64,000 nucleotides of DNA from positions 1 through 64,000 of the forward strand of contig JAABRM010000005.1 of assembly GCA_011390955.1 (NCBI GenBank). Reading direction: 5' to 3'. The stretch's first letter is position 1, and each line of letters begins with the position of its first letter. Position numbers and translations under genes: made by a program. This stretch comes from Oscillatoriales cyanobacterium (GTDB lineage: Bacteria; Cyanobacteriota; Cyanobacteriia; Cyanobacteriales; Laspinemataceae). Positions 1-8,471 of this stretch are shown piece after piece. The notes under the pieces were generated by a model. That model did no database searches, had not been told where the DNA came from, and was given only the letters and a program-made list of their open reading frames with translations.

Positions 1-2002
1 AAGGTTGCAACATTTCTTGATAGTCCGCAAACTTTCGCAAATAGGCAGAAATTCGGGGAGTAGTGGTGCGACTGCGAAACCGATAAGCGCGAATTCGTTG
101 CGCCATTTCTGGGTCACGAAACACAAAATAAATCCCCAAAGCTGCGGGAATTGCTTCCACATTTAGCACTTGTTCAATATAAAATTTTAACTCTTCTTGC
201 TCATAGTATTTTTGGAAAGTATTCCGACGAGTAATCACCCCATCTCCATAGACCACTTGACCCCGTTCGCGATCGTCAATTAAGACCAAAGAAGAAACAA
301 TTAAAACCTTTTGGGTCAACTGCCACGCATTGATTAAAGCTTCTCTCCGTTCTGCGGGGTCTTCAATCACATTAATTACATAACCTAAGTTTACCACATC
401 CGCTGAAATTAAAGCAGTATCGGGGCGATAATACGGATCCCAACCCTGACTAAAATAGCCTTCTGCTTGGATGCGTTCAATATCCCCACCATAACCACAA
501 CCATAATCAAAAAATGTGGTTTTTGGGGTGAATATTCCCGCGTCTAATGCTAATCGCATCGGTCGAGAAAAGTCACGGCGCACAATAGCCGCCCGATGCC
601 GTTCAATTTTGGGAATAATACTGGGTAAAGTATCTTTTATTTCCGGGCAATGTATTACCTGATGATCGGATATTTTCACCCCATAAGTTTGTAAACACCG
701 CTGCCAACCTTTTTGGGTGCCAATTTTGGGACTACTAAGTAATCCTAATCTTTCTTCTTGTTTGGTGAGTTGGGCAAATACTCGATACAGGGGATATTCT
801 GGAGTGACAAAGGTTTCTTTGCGATGCAAAATCGGCGGGTTTTCAATGGCTTGATAATCTAAATAAGTTAGAGCAAAATCCGGTAAATTTACTTGCAAGC
901 TGGCTTTTAATGGCGGATGCGGGTCGGTGTCAAAGTCGGGATAAAATAAGTAAGATATTTTCGGTTCATCTAAGTTAAATTTGATTAAAGTTGCCCCATC
1001 AATTTGGCCAATTTGCCGCCGCACTTGGGCTTCATAAAGTCGCAAAATCGGGTTTAGGTGATGCAGGGCGGTAGTATGAATATATAAAGCAGTAGGTAAT
1101 TTTTTGCCTACTTTGCCTAATCCACTGGGTTGGCAAGCATTGATGAGCGATCGCGGTTCTTTTAGCTGGTGAATTAGTTGATTAATTTCCGCTATGGCCT
1201 TGTCAAAGTCGAGAAAATATGTTAGTATATCATTGAGGATTAATCTGGGATATTTAGCCATTTTTGCCTCGGTGATTTCTTGGTTGAGAAAATCCTGGGC
1301 TAAATAAATCAATAAATCTTGTCTGCGTTGGGCGGTAACTTTCTCCCAGTATGAAGCATCGGTAGCAGCTAAAATCGCGGCAAAAGCATCGGTTATACTG
1401 CCAAATTGATTAATTAAGGCTGGTTCCGTGGGCAATTCTTGGCTGAGGGGTAATCGTCCCCGGTTTAAGTAAAAATCAATTAAGGGTTGGAGTATTTCTG
1501 CATGGTCTTTAAAGCCGGAAATTCCCGGTTTGATTTTGGGAGGAGTGAGAGGCGATCGCCAAACAGATTGGGAGAATATTTCTCGGCGATCGCTATTTCT
1601 AAATACCACATAAACTCCTAGGTATAAAGGAGTGGCTTCAACCCCTAGGGTTTCTTCAATATAATGCTTCAGTTCTACGGGCTGATAGTAATGATAATTT
1701 GGGTTAAGTTCGCGGGGTTTTTCCCCACCGTAAGCCAGATATTTTTCCCCGCGTTCTTTTAATATGACTTCAGCGGCAACAATTAAAATATCCTGGGTTA
1801 ATTGCCACGCATTGACCAAAGCTTTTTGGCGTTTTGCGGCAGAATTTAAGGAATTCAGCAGATAACCAAAATAGACGATATCTGCTGGATGACGTAATTC
1901 GGCAGTAGCATAATCGAGAATTGGGGTTTCTGGGGGCAACAGTCCCCCGGCAACCGCTAAACCCAGAGGACGAGGTAGGGGTGAGGAATTTGGGGCAACC
2001 AT
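1..2002 (-). CDS. DNA phosphorothioation-associated putative methyltransferase, 3' end outside window
   Basis: Reads leftwards off the window for at least 667 residues without a stop. The middle shows the order I associate with the dnd-linked methyltransferase family (TIGR04096, from memory): GKKLPTALYIH near residue 294, LHRKE near 393, then a Rossmann start FDYGCGYGGD near 497, which would be the SAM-binding loop. Residues 1-170 are a second, diverged copy of the methyltransferase half (both contain NAWQLTQ followed by a beta strand and later a G-V/I-Y-x-V-F-R strand), but this copy lacks the GCGYGG loop. The ATG at 2002 is chosen because a MITE-like repeat begins 30 bases upstream; no clear ribosome-binding site is visible. 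No dnd gene lies inside the window, so a role in phosphorothioation or its restriction partner is inference. The N-terminus may have been lost to rearrangement. Confidence 0.72.
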   Translation of the reverse strand, partial: MVAPNSSPLPRPLGLAVAGGLLPPETPILDYATAELRHPADIVYFGYLLNSLNSAAKRQKALVNAWQLTQDILIVAAEVILKERGEKYLAYGGEKPRELNPNYHYYQPVELKHYIEETLGVEATPLYLGVYVVFRNSDRREIFSQSVWRSPLTPPKIKPGISGFKDHAEILQPLIDFYLNRGRLPLSQELPTEPALINQFGSITDAFAAILAATDASYWEKVTAQRRQDLLIYLAQDFLNQEITEAKMAKYPRLILNDILTYFLDFDKAIAEINQLIHQLKEPRSLINACQPSGLGKVGKKLPTALYIHTTALHHLNPILRLYEAQVRRQIGQIDGATLIKFNLDEPKISYLFYPDFDTDPHPPLKASLQVNLPDFALTYLDYQAIENPPILHRKETFVTPEYPLYRVFAQLTKQEERLGLLSSPKIGTQKGWQRCLQTYGVKISDHQVIHCPEIKDTLPSIIPKIERHRAAIVRRDFSRPMRLALDAGIFTPKTTFFDYGCGYGGDIERIQAEGYFSQGWDPYYRPDTALISADVVNLGYVINVIEDPAERREALINAWQLTQKVLIVSSLVLIDDRERGQVVYGDGVITRRNTFQKYYEQEELKFYIEQVLNVEAIPAALGIYFVFRDPEMAQRIRAYRFRSRTTTPRISAYLRKFADYQEMLQP

Positions 2003-2031
2003 AGGGCAATGGGTGTGATAGATGACTGTGA

Positions 2032-2160
2032 TAAGTTTACGAGCAGAAATAAATGCACCGTAGACCCCATGAGAAGAAAAACTGTCATTCCCGCGAATGC
2101 GGGAATCCACAGTCTATCGGTGGGGAACGAAAAGTGCAATTAATTATGTTCACCTACTTA
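2032..2160 (-). mobile_element. MITE-A copy 1 (short variant)
   Basis: The right end is ACCTACTTA and the left end the variant TAAGTTTAC, also seen at the end of the copy near 22050. The inside carries the family core: an ATTCCCGC...GCGGGAAT hairpin, a GGAACGAAAAGTGCAATTAA stretch and GCAGAAATAAATGCA. The hairpin arm is shorter than in the other copies, giving 129 bp instead of 151. It lies immediately upstream of the dnd-linked methyltransferase start. No ORF inside. Confidence 0.75.
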
Positions 2161-2342
2161 GATGCGATCGATGGGAATACCAAGTATTTTAAGTAATATA
2201 TCCGATTCCCCGACCAGAAACCGGGTTGCGGCGATAATTTTTGCTACTAACCCAAAATTGTAGGGATTTTCTTTCTTACTCAACCACGAACCTGCGTTGC
2301 ATTCCCACTGGTAGGGGCGAAGCATTCCGGCAGTCAAATTAA

Positions 2343-2424
2343 TAGACAAGAAAGCAAAATAACGGATCGATCCCCCCAACCCCCCTTAAAAAGGGGGGCT
2401 TTAGAATGAAAGCATTCTTGTCTA
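2343..2424. mobile_element. MITE-B copy 1
   Basis: Ends are TAGACAAGAAAGC and its near-inverse GCATTCTTGTCTA, enclosing GATCGATCCCCCCAACCCCC and the complementary G-run around AAAA. Flanking bases are AA/TT, consistent with insertion at a TA. The same structure occurs at 20611-20692 and 63032-63117. Confidence 0.6.
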
Positions 2425-2488
2425 TTGAATAAACCACAAATACCTGTAGGGTCGAAGCATTCCGGCAGATAATTTATTGCTGAAAATA

Positions 2489-2638
2489 TTAGAAAAGAAA
2501 GAAAAATTCTTAAAAGCCGATGGCGGTTTCAAGGGGGGTTGGGGGGATCGATCCTTTATTTTGTTTGATTCTAAAAAGCCGATGGCGGTTTTAAGGGGGG
2601 TTGGGGGGATCTATCCTTTATTTTGCTTTCTTGTCTAA
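2489..2638. mobile_element. MITE-B, tandem double copy
   Basis: Two G-run/GATCGATCC (or GATCTATCC) units in tandem, each preceded by AAAAGCCGATGGCGGTTT, bounded by TTAGAAAAG on the left and CTTGTCTAAT on the right. It looks like a duplicated MITE-B core sharing one pair of ends. The rest of 2161-2655 holds short repeat fragments (for example the AGGGGCGAAGCATTC-type motif) and no supported gene. Confidence 0.5.
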
Positions 2639-2655
2639 TAGAAAATTGCTGTAAA

Positions 2656-2868
2656 TTAAGAAACCCGGTTTCTCTTTGCCCATAGACAATATAATAGCGT
2701 CAACAGCAACCATGCTGATGCACAGCAAAAGCAAGGAAACGCTACCGGAGTAGTTGGTAAAGACTGGGGATTCACTTCAATCAATTGATTAACGTAGGGT
2801 TCCACGAAATTACTGTATGCGTCTTCTAATGCGGCGCGTTGTTTGAATTTATTTTGTAGATTAGTCAT
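2656..2868 (-). CDS. small Cys-rich hydrophobic-tail peptide, unknown function
   Basis: Seventy codons. The ATG at 2868 is preceded by a near-perfect Shine-Dalgarno AGGAGG seven bases upstream, which decides the start over the longer frame opening at 3009. The first 35 residues are polar (MTNLQNKFKQRAALEDAY...), followed by a Pro/Thr linker and a segment rich in Cys, Phe, Leu and Trp (CFCCASAW, then a Leu-rich run ending YCLW). The last residues KRNRVS and the stop are supplied by an AGAAACCCGGTTTCT repeat, so the original C-terminus may be altered. It is transcribed divergently from the NACHT gene across about 170 bases. It could be a ribosomally made peptide precursor, a small membrane toxin or a single-pass membrane peptide; I recognise no family and see no modification enzyme next to it. 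Confidence 0.55.
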   Translation of the reverse strand: MTNLQNKFKQRAALEDAYSNFVEPYVNQLIEVNPQSLPTTPVAFPCFCCASAWLLLTLLYCLWAKRNRVS

Positions 2869-3039
2869 CACTGACCTCCTTTGTGTCTCTGAGATCAGTG
2901 TTTTTTTGGGGATACTGCCCAAGCAAACCCACAGGTAAAATCCGGAAATCCTTGCTACAATGGCTTTACCTGGTTTGGGCAACTCTCCCGTTTGGGCAAG
3001 TTTCCCCAAACCAGCACCAGTTTTCTATCGAGGGTCGTC

Positions 3040-4833
3040 ATGGTGGGAAAATCGGGTCAGCCTTTCAAAAAAAGCCGCAACTATGGAGAAAGCGCGGAGG
3101 ACTTGCAAGACCGTCTCGACTTCGTAGCGGCGTTGCTGGCATTGGCTGATGAGGAGATCACGATTCCCCCAGACCCACTCAAAGCTCAGTTCAAACTGGA
3201 GTGGGTGAAAGCAGACGAGTTGAGGGTGTCTGGCATCATTGAGCAAAAACAGCGCAATGGACAGATTAAGCGGATAGAAAAGGGGATTACTAAGAAAGAG
3301 TTAGGGGTTTTATTAGAAACCTATCGCCAGAAACCCCTCTTGGAATCAGCGAGAGATGAACTGATTCAAAATGCCCTGGCTTGCCTTCGAGATTTGGGGA
3401 TTCTTAAGGAGCATGAATCAGCCAAAAATCAAGGATATTGGAAGTTTTCTCTCTGTCTCAAGCATCAAACGAAAAAAGAAGAAAACTTACAGGTTATTCG
3501 AGATAAATGGAAAGATGCCTTTGGGAAACTGCCTGAACCTAACCATCCCCCCCAACTCACGGCGACTCTAAAACGCTGCATTTTAGGACTGAAGGGAAGC
3601 TATCAACAGGCGCAACAGCAACTCACAGAAATCACCCAAACCCTGCAAAACCTCCTCAAGGATAAAACCCTCTCCATTACCAAGGTTGAGGAAGGCAGTA
3701 TTATCCTGATTGTGGAGAGTTCCCAAACGGGATATGAGCAACTTAAAACCCTGATTGGTCAAGAGATTGCGGGTTTTCCGGTGGAATATGCGATCGATGA
3801 ATGGCAAGATATCTGCCGTCGGATGTTACTTGACCGGAAACCCTTAACCAGCAATACGGTTGTCGGTCAGGTTTATGGGAACCGCAACTTAATCGATGAG
3901 GATTTATTTGTCGATTTAGCCCTGGTAAAACCGAAACGGAGTGAGAACCCAAAACACCCCCAAGAGATTGACCCGGAAAAAGGTTCCGACTTGTACAATC
4001 GGGAGGAAGTCGAAAAACGGTTTGCTTACCGAGAGTTTCTCCAAGAAGTGATTCGTCAACGCACGGAGAAAAGTATTGCCATTATTGGGGAACCGGGGGC
4101 GGGGAAAACCACCTTACTCCAGAAATTAGCCTTTTGGTTATTACAAGAAACCGATGATTTAGTGGTTTGGGTATCCTTGGCAGAATTGGGCAGTCAACCC
4201 CTGGGAGAGTATTTAAAGCAAAAATGGCTCACAGAGGCATTGAGGAAGTCCAGAGCGGAAATTAAAGCGGACTGGGGGCAGAAATTTGAGGGGGGTGCAG
4301 TCTGGTTACTGTTGGATGGCTTGGATGAGATGAGCCAGACGGACCAACAGGCGTTAAAATTCCGAGGTTGGGTGACGGATGCGCGGATGATTGTCACCTG
4401 TCGCTTGAATTTGTGGCAAGCCAACCCCAGCCAGTTACAGGGATTTCAAACCTATCTCACCCAACCGTTTCAGGATGAACAAATGCAGGAGTTTATCCGG
4501 CGCTGGTTTCGGGGGTTGGTGGAGGCGGGTGAGGATGTCCAGTTGGCAGAATCCTTGCAGTCAGAATTGCAAGAGTCGGGGAAGGAACGGATTAAAGATT
4601 TATGCCGCAATCCCCTCCGATTAACGTTGTTGTGTTCGACTTGGCAACAATGTAAAGCGTTACCGGAGACAACGGCGGAATTGTATGAGAGTTTTGTGCA
4701 GTGGATCTATGACTGGAAGGAAAAAGAGTTTGGGGTGACGGAGGAGGAAAAGGAACAGTTAAATGTGGCTTTGGGGGCGTTGGTGAAAGCTTGTTCAGAT
4801 GGGGATGGGACGCGGTTTCGCTTAACTCACTGA
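3040..4833 (+). CDS. TRADD-N-like/NACHT STAND NTPase, 3'-truncated
   Basis: 597 residues from the ATG at 3040 (AGGG upstream; the in-frame start at 2992 is less likely). Residues 1-165 look like a helical, winged-helix-like N-terminal region. Residues about 185-255 contain KVEEGSIILIVESS, resembling the TRADD-N-like domain of predicted bacterial conflict NTPases (family call from memory). The NACHT domain has Walker A GEPGAGKTT (350-358), Walker B LLLDGLDE (423-430) and a sensor TCR (453-455). These proteins normally continue into repeats that sense a ligand. Here a TGA follows RFRLTH, and 12 more in-frame codons (VVGDYLAKLGQR) precede a second stop at 4870, so the protein ends just after the NTPase. 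A matching C-terminal tail lies at 6573-7122, beyond the reverse-strand DUF262 gene. A TACAAT at 2956 may be the -10. Probably a split pseudogene; a truncated product could still be made. Confidence 0.72.
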   Translation: MVGKSGQPFKKSRNYGESAEDLQDRLDFVAALLALADEEITIPPDPLKAQFKLEWVKADELRVSGIIEQKQRNGQIKRIEKGITKKELGVLLETYRQKPLLESARDELIQNALACLRDLGILKEHESAKNQGYWKFSLCLKHQTKKEENLQVIRDKWKDAFGKLPEPNHPPQLTATLKRCILGLKGSYQQAQQQLTEITQTLQNLLKDKTLSITKVEEGSIILIVESSQTGYEQLKTLIGQEIAGFPVEYAIDEWQDICRRMLLDRKPLTSNTVVGQVYGNRNLIDEDLFVDLALVKPKRSENPKHPQEIDPEKGSDLYNREEVEKRFAYREFLQEVIRQRTEKSIAIIGEPGAGKTTLLQKLAFWLLQETDDLVVWVSLAELGSQPLGEYLKQKWLTEALRKSRAEIKADWGQKFEGGAVWLLLDGLDEMSQTDQQALKFRGWVTDARMIVTCRLNLWQANPSQLQGFQTYLTQPFQDEQMQEFIRRWFRGLVEAGEDVQLAESLQSELQESGKERIKDLCRNPLRLTLLCSTWQQCKALPETTAELYESFVQWIYDWKEKEFGVTEEEKEQLNVALGALVKACSDGDGTRFRLTH

Positions 4834-4893
4834 GTGGTTGGTGACTATTTGGCGAAACTAGGTCAGAGGTAGTTGTTTGAGATGGCGTTACGA

Positions 4894-6495
4894 TTAAATT
4901 GGGCCTTCAATCAATTTACACAGTTCTTTTGCTTTTTTACAGAGAAACTCAGATCTAGATGCCAGAAATTTATCGTAGTCATCGTCTGTGAAGGAATTAG
5001 CAGGACAGAAATGAGTTGCTATTATTTCATTGAATTTTTTTAAATCGCTAGACATTAGAGTACGGTATTGACTAGGTGGTTGATTTTTAATTTTATTATT
5101 ATCACTTCTGGCAAGTAATGAAAAGTTTGATAAACAATTTATTTGGTTATCTTGATACTTGTTCAGTTTTACCAAGTAACCTTTAGGAAAAATATGATGA
5201 AATTCCTTTCGATTACCTTTAGATAAAACGTCTTCTAAAGATACCTTCGTCCCTCCAATGAAGTTTAACGGTTCTCCTTGTGCTAAAAGAAGAATAAATG
5301 TAGTTGTTGCAACTGTAGACATTCGGAAGGAGTTCTTGAGAAAGAAGTCAGTATCTAAGCATACGTCAAAGTCTCCAAGTTTATGAGTTTTGCCTGCCTT
5401 AAGGTTTTGTGCTTCTTCCAAATCTATATCGGTACTCTTAGCTCCTCCCCTTGCATATCTTTGAGAAAAACAGGCACGCCAAAACCATTTCATTATAACT
5501 TCGTTTTGCTCTGAAGAGAAAGGATCGCGTTGTTTCCTTGACGAAGCAAACAATGAGGTTAAAACGGGTAATATGTTTTCCATTGGTAAAAGCTTAAGAG
5601 AGAAAACATTTAGATCCTTCTTCAAAAAGTCAATAGCCCCAAATATGCCTGTACGAATTTCCTCAAATTTGTCTCGTACTTCACTACCAGCAAGTTCCAT
5701 AAAACCTTCTGGATTCGCACTATTCATTACTACCGCAGAGCAGCATTTGAGCAGTAAATCTGAGCCTACCTCTTTGAAGCCAAATGGTTCCAATTCTTCA
5801 GCAAGTGTTCTAAAGTTCTCTTGTAAGTCAAAATCTTCACTCCAGTTCCAAACAGATAAAAGCTGTAAAGTATCTAATTCAACCCCTTGCCTATTAATCC
5901 TCTCAAAAACAGTGGCAACGTATTTCGGTTCTTCACTTTCAAATCGTTCTACAGGAATTCTAGCTTTAGTAAATCTGTCTACTAGCTCATCTATCTGTTG
6001 TGCTAAATTTTCATCTAAATTTCTAGTAGTTTTTCTATAGTTAGGGGAGTCGAACACATACTTGAGTGGGAAAAGTTTTGTTGGATCATAATTGGTGGAA
6101 TCTTCCAAATGTCTAAATGGAACTGATTCTTCGCTATTTAGTTCAAAGAACAGATTAGTCCAGGCAGTATTTTCACTATCTTCAGCAGTAAGAGAATTTT
6201 GAAATATGCCAAAAATAGAAGTAATTCTCTGTTGCCCATCCAACACATAATCTATTGGATAGTTAGAATTATTCTCACCAAGTTTGTACGGACCTAAATT
6301 TCTTTCGGTTCGTAAACGAGTTATTGTTCTCCAAATTAATACAGAACCAAAAGGAAAACCTTTATAAATACTGTCTATAAAGAAGCGAATCCGATCCAAA
6401 TCCCAAACAAAACCACGCTGAAAAGAGGGAATTCTAACTTTTCCCCTCTCTACATCAGAAATTAAGTCTTTGATAAAGTAATAAGTTTCAGCCAT
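4894..6495 (-). CDS. DUF262 domain protein with C-terminal HNH (GmrSD-like nuclease)
   Basis: 533 residues. The N-terminal DUF262 (ParB/sulfiredoxin-like) part has IPSFQRGFVWD near residue 22 and the hallmark DGQQR at 86-90, which in GmrS-type proteins binds and hydrolyses NTP. The C-terminal part has EFHHIFPKGYL (HH at 433-434), N-x-SNFSLLA and N-x-IKNQPPSQY, the pattern of the DUF1524/HNH nuclease domain. The fused form resembles GmrSD type IV restriction enzymes, which cut modified phage DNA; the substrate here cannot be read from sequence. Length is usual for single-chain members, and the reading frame is intact. It lies in reverse orientation between the head and tail of the NACHT gene. 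Its A+T-rich codon use differs visibly from the G+C-rich tail fragment beside it, supporting separate arrival. Confidence 0.8.
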   Translation of the reverse strand: MAETYYFIKDLISDVERGKVRIPSFQRGFVWDLDRIRFFIDSIYKGFPFGSVLIWRTITRLRTERNLGPYKLGENNSNYPIDYVLDGQQRITSIFGIFQNSLTAEDSENTAWTNLFFELNSEESVPFRHLEDSTNYDPTKLFPLKYVFDSPNYRKTTRNLDENLAQQIDELVDRFTKARIPVERFESEEPKYVATVFERINRQGVELDTLQLLSVWNWSEDFDLQENFRTLAEELEPFGFKEVGSDLLLKCCSAVVMNSANPEGFMELAGSEVRDKFEEIRTGIFGAIDFLKKDLNVFSLKLLPMENILPVLTSLFASSRKQRDPFSSEQNEVIMKWFWRACFSQRYARGGAKSTDIDLEEAQNLKAGKTHKLGDFDVCLDTDFFLKNSFRMSTVATTTFILLLAQGEPLNFIGGTKVSLEDVLSKGNRKEFHHIFPKGYLVKLNKYQDNQINCLSNFSLLARSDNNKIKNQPPSQYRTLMSSDLKKFNEIIATHFCPANSFTDDDYDKFLASRSEFLCKKAKELCKLIEGPI

Positions 6496-6572
6496 CGTTG
6501 AATTTAGGAAAAACTAAGCTAGGGTTCAATAGGCCATCATACATTGAACTTGACATATAGTCAAGAACGAGC

Positions 6573-7122
6573 TTACTAACTTTTCTGGAACTGTGCCGAA
6601 AATCTCCCCTATCCCGAATTTTACCAAGCATGGCACAATCCCCCCACTACGCCCCATCCCGAAGTCACCGAACAAACCTCCCATACCGGCGAACCATCTT
6701 TCGCCTCCCCCCTCACCTGGGAATCCCTGCAACATCTGCCCATGTATTGCCTCAACGCCGACCTCCTCGCCAACGAAACCCGCGAACGGGAAATCGCCCT
6801 CACCCTCAGCGAACTGATTTGGGAAATCACCTGTCCCGACGAAGACCCCCCCGAACCCGCCACCCCCGCCGAACTGCGCCGCCACCTCAAAAGCCTAAAA
6901 CGCCGTAACCTCCTCCCCTACCGTGCCATCCTCTTCGGTAGCGAAACCGTTTCCACCCCGACCCAACCCACCCCAGAACTCATCGCCTTTTGCCAAAAAC
7001 TGACCGACACCGTTGCCGTAGCCTTCCTCACCGACCAACCCCTAGAAGCGCCGTTAAAAGGCTTTCCCCCCAATCAACCGAATCTGATATCTGCTATTGA
7101 AACCTGGTTAGAGGAAATTTGA
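6573..7122 (+). pseudogene. displaced C-terminal tail of a NACHT-type protein (tail copy 1)
   Basis: Translation reads LLTF, one extra base, then WNCAENLPYPEFYQAWH, which is the end of the repeat region of cyanobacterial HEAT-repeat NACHT proteins as I remember them. An alpha/beta tail follows (LNADLLANET, ELIWEITCPDE, LPYRAILFGSETV, APLKGFPPNQ, AIETWLEEI) and a TGA at 7120. There is no start codon or ribosome-binding site for the full stretch; the first internal ATG is at 6742. It is on the same strand as the NACHT head ending near 4870, with the DUF262 gene between, so it is best read as the severed 3' end of that gene or of a close paralogue. Confidence 0.65.
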
Positions 7123-7200
7123 GGATTCAAGAAACCGGGTTTCTGCGAGAATTTTCGCTGCTGACCCAAGATTAAATCAAGAAACCCGGTTTCTGACTCC

Positions 7201-7467
7201 TTAATAAACCTCATCGTGACTGCCAATATCGACAAAAACTGCCCGGTCATCTTCTGTAAAATAAAATAATACTCTCTCGTCGTAATCTACAGTAAAACTC
7301 CATAAATCCTTCAGCTTACCCGATAGCTTATGGGTTTTCAATCTCGGATCGTAAGGATCTGAAGTAAAGATTTCCACTTTTTGCCAAAATTTATCCTATA
7401 AATCTTCATTCCCTTTAATCTTTTTTTTGAAAGCCCGTTTAAAAGCCGAACTAAAACTAACTTCCAT
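7201..7467 (-). pseudogene. RelE/YafQ-like mRNA interferase toxin, broken by an in-frame TAG
   Basis: Eighty-eight codons starting MEVSFSSAFKRAFKKKIKGN and ending DDRAVFVDIGSHDEVY, the fold and ending of the RelE/YafQ/YoeB toxin family (KLSGKLKDLWSFTVDYDERV in the middle, His near the end). Codon 24 is TAG (plus-strand 7396-7398) where the family would tolerate Gln (CAG). It begins two bases after the antitoxin stop, so the operon layout is antitoxin then toxin. The toxin should be inactive unless the stop is read through. Confidence 0.65.
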
Positions 7468-7469
7468 GA

Positions 7470-7679
7470 TTATTCCTCAATCATTTTTCTCAATTCATCA
7501 ATTTGTTTAGAAAACTTAAGTTCGGCTGTTTTTTCTTCTTGACGAGCGGCTTGAAAATTTTCATAAATCTTGTCGCGACGTTCTTCACGGATGTATTGCT
7601 GCAACAAGGATTGAATTTCTTCTTTTTCATCCGTAGAAAGACCTTTGATTCCCTCAACTACATCATTAAATGTCATCAT
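7470..7679 (-). CDS. antitoxin of RelE/YafQ-type pair
   Basis: Sixty-nine residues, highly charged and probably helical (GIKGLSTDEKEEIQSLLQQY, then KTAELKFSKQIDELRKMIEE). GAGG lies about 8-10 bases before the tandem ATG ATG start. It is directly upstream of, and two bases from, the broken RelE-like gene, the usual order for a type II pair. The antitoxin frame is intact although the toxin is not. Confidence 0.6.
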   Translation of the reverse strand: MMTFNDVVEGIKGLSTDEKEEIQSLLQQYIREERRDKIYENFQAARQEEKTAELKFSKQIDELRKMIEE

Positions 7680-7765
7680 TGACGAAGCCTCATGGTACTA
7701 AATTACTTTTAACGATATACTTTTAATGATATCCTATTTCACCACTTTAGCGGCACCATAGTATT

Positions 7766-7831
7766 AGGGTGGGCAGTGCCGAACCGAAGAACCTGTTCAC
7801 AGTAGTAATAGATATGGCACTGCCCACCCTA
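7766..7831. repeat. hairpin repeat AGGGTGGGCAGTGCC...GGCACTGCCCACCCT
   Basis: Inverted arms of about 15 bp around CGAACCGAAGAACCTGTTCA and a TA-rich loop. A second copy at about 9453-9670 is interrupted by MITE-A, so this uninterrupted copy serves as the empty-site reference. Otherwise 7680-7882 contains nothing I can assign. Confidence 0.65.
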
Positions 7832-7882
7832 CGAATCTTTTTTAACAAATGACCACTGCGAACATCCCACCCTAGAATTAAT

Positions 7883-8016
7883 TTTGTCACAAGCTTACCG
7901 ACACCGTAGCCGTAGCCTTCCTCACGGACGCACCCCTAGAAGCGCCGTTAAAAGGCTTTCCCCCCAATCAACCAAATCTGATATCTGCGATCGAAACCTG
8001 GTTAGGGGAGATTTGA
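7883..8016 (+). pseudogene. NACHT tail fragment (tail copy 2)
   Basis: A frame starting FCHKLTDTVAVAFLTD and ending APLKGFPPNQ...AIETWLGEI-TGA matches the last 44 codons of tail copy 1 almost base for base. There is no start codon. It lies between the RelE-type pair and the VapBC pair, suggesting a tandem duplication of the 3' end of the NACHT-type gene. Confidence 0.7.
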
Positions 8017-8063
8017 GCATTGGCATTTTTTAGGTTAGAATAAGGTTATATGAGACTTTAAAA

Positions 8064-8471
8064 TTAATTATTGTCAGGGCGAAAGCGTAAACTATTAAGG
8101 CTTGTCACCGTTGCAATTGTCTCAAAATCCCGGTCATTATGAATTAAGATCAACTGATGTGCGATCGCCAGTTGAGCAATGCAACAATCAATACTACTTC
8201 TAACCGTTAATCCCTGTCGTTGTAAATCGTAATAAATTCGGGCAGCCGCGACCCAAGTATTAGGAGTGGGTTCGATATAGTCTTGGTCTTGCAGATAGGT
8301 TTCTAATAACCTCCACTCACGTTCATCTCGGCAACCTTGCAACAGTTCCATTTGAGTAAATCGGCTCAAAAAAATGGGTTGCTCCTTAATAATTTCTGAT
8401 AAAGATTGACGAACCGTACCCGTCTTGTCTCGGAAAACAGCAATCCAAACTGATGTATCAATCAAAAACAT
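8064..8471 (-). CDS. vapC: VapC-type PIN domain ribonuclease toxin
   Basis: 135 residues starting MFLIDTSVWIAVF, which places the first catalytic Asp at position 5. An acidic residue in FTQMELLQG, then SSIDCCIAQLA and HNDRDFETIA supply the remaining PIN metal ligands. PIN toxins of this type cleave RNA and are held inactive by the neighbouring antitoxin. The start overlaps the antitoxin end by 14 bases, so the two are translationally coupled. All catalytic positions look intact, so this is one of the functional-looking pairs in the island. Confidence 0.85.
   Translation of the reverse strand: MFLIDTSVWIAVFRDKTGTVRQSLSEIIKEQPIFLSRFTQMELLQGCRDEREWRLLETYLQDQDYIEPTPNTWVAAARIYYDLQRQGLTVRSSIDCCIAQLAIAHQLILIHNDRDFETIATVTSLNSLRFRPDNN

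Noticed and set aside
7201-7467. Reading the RelE-like gene as functional with recoding of TAG
   Set aside because: No recoding signal is visible; point inactivation is simpler. Kept as pseudogene.
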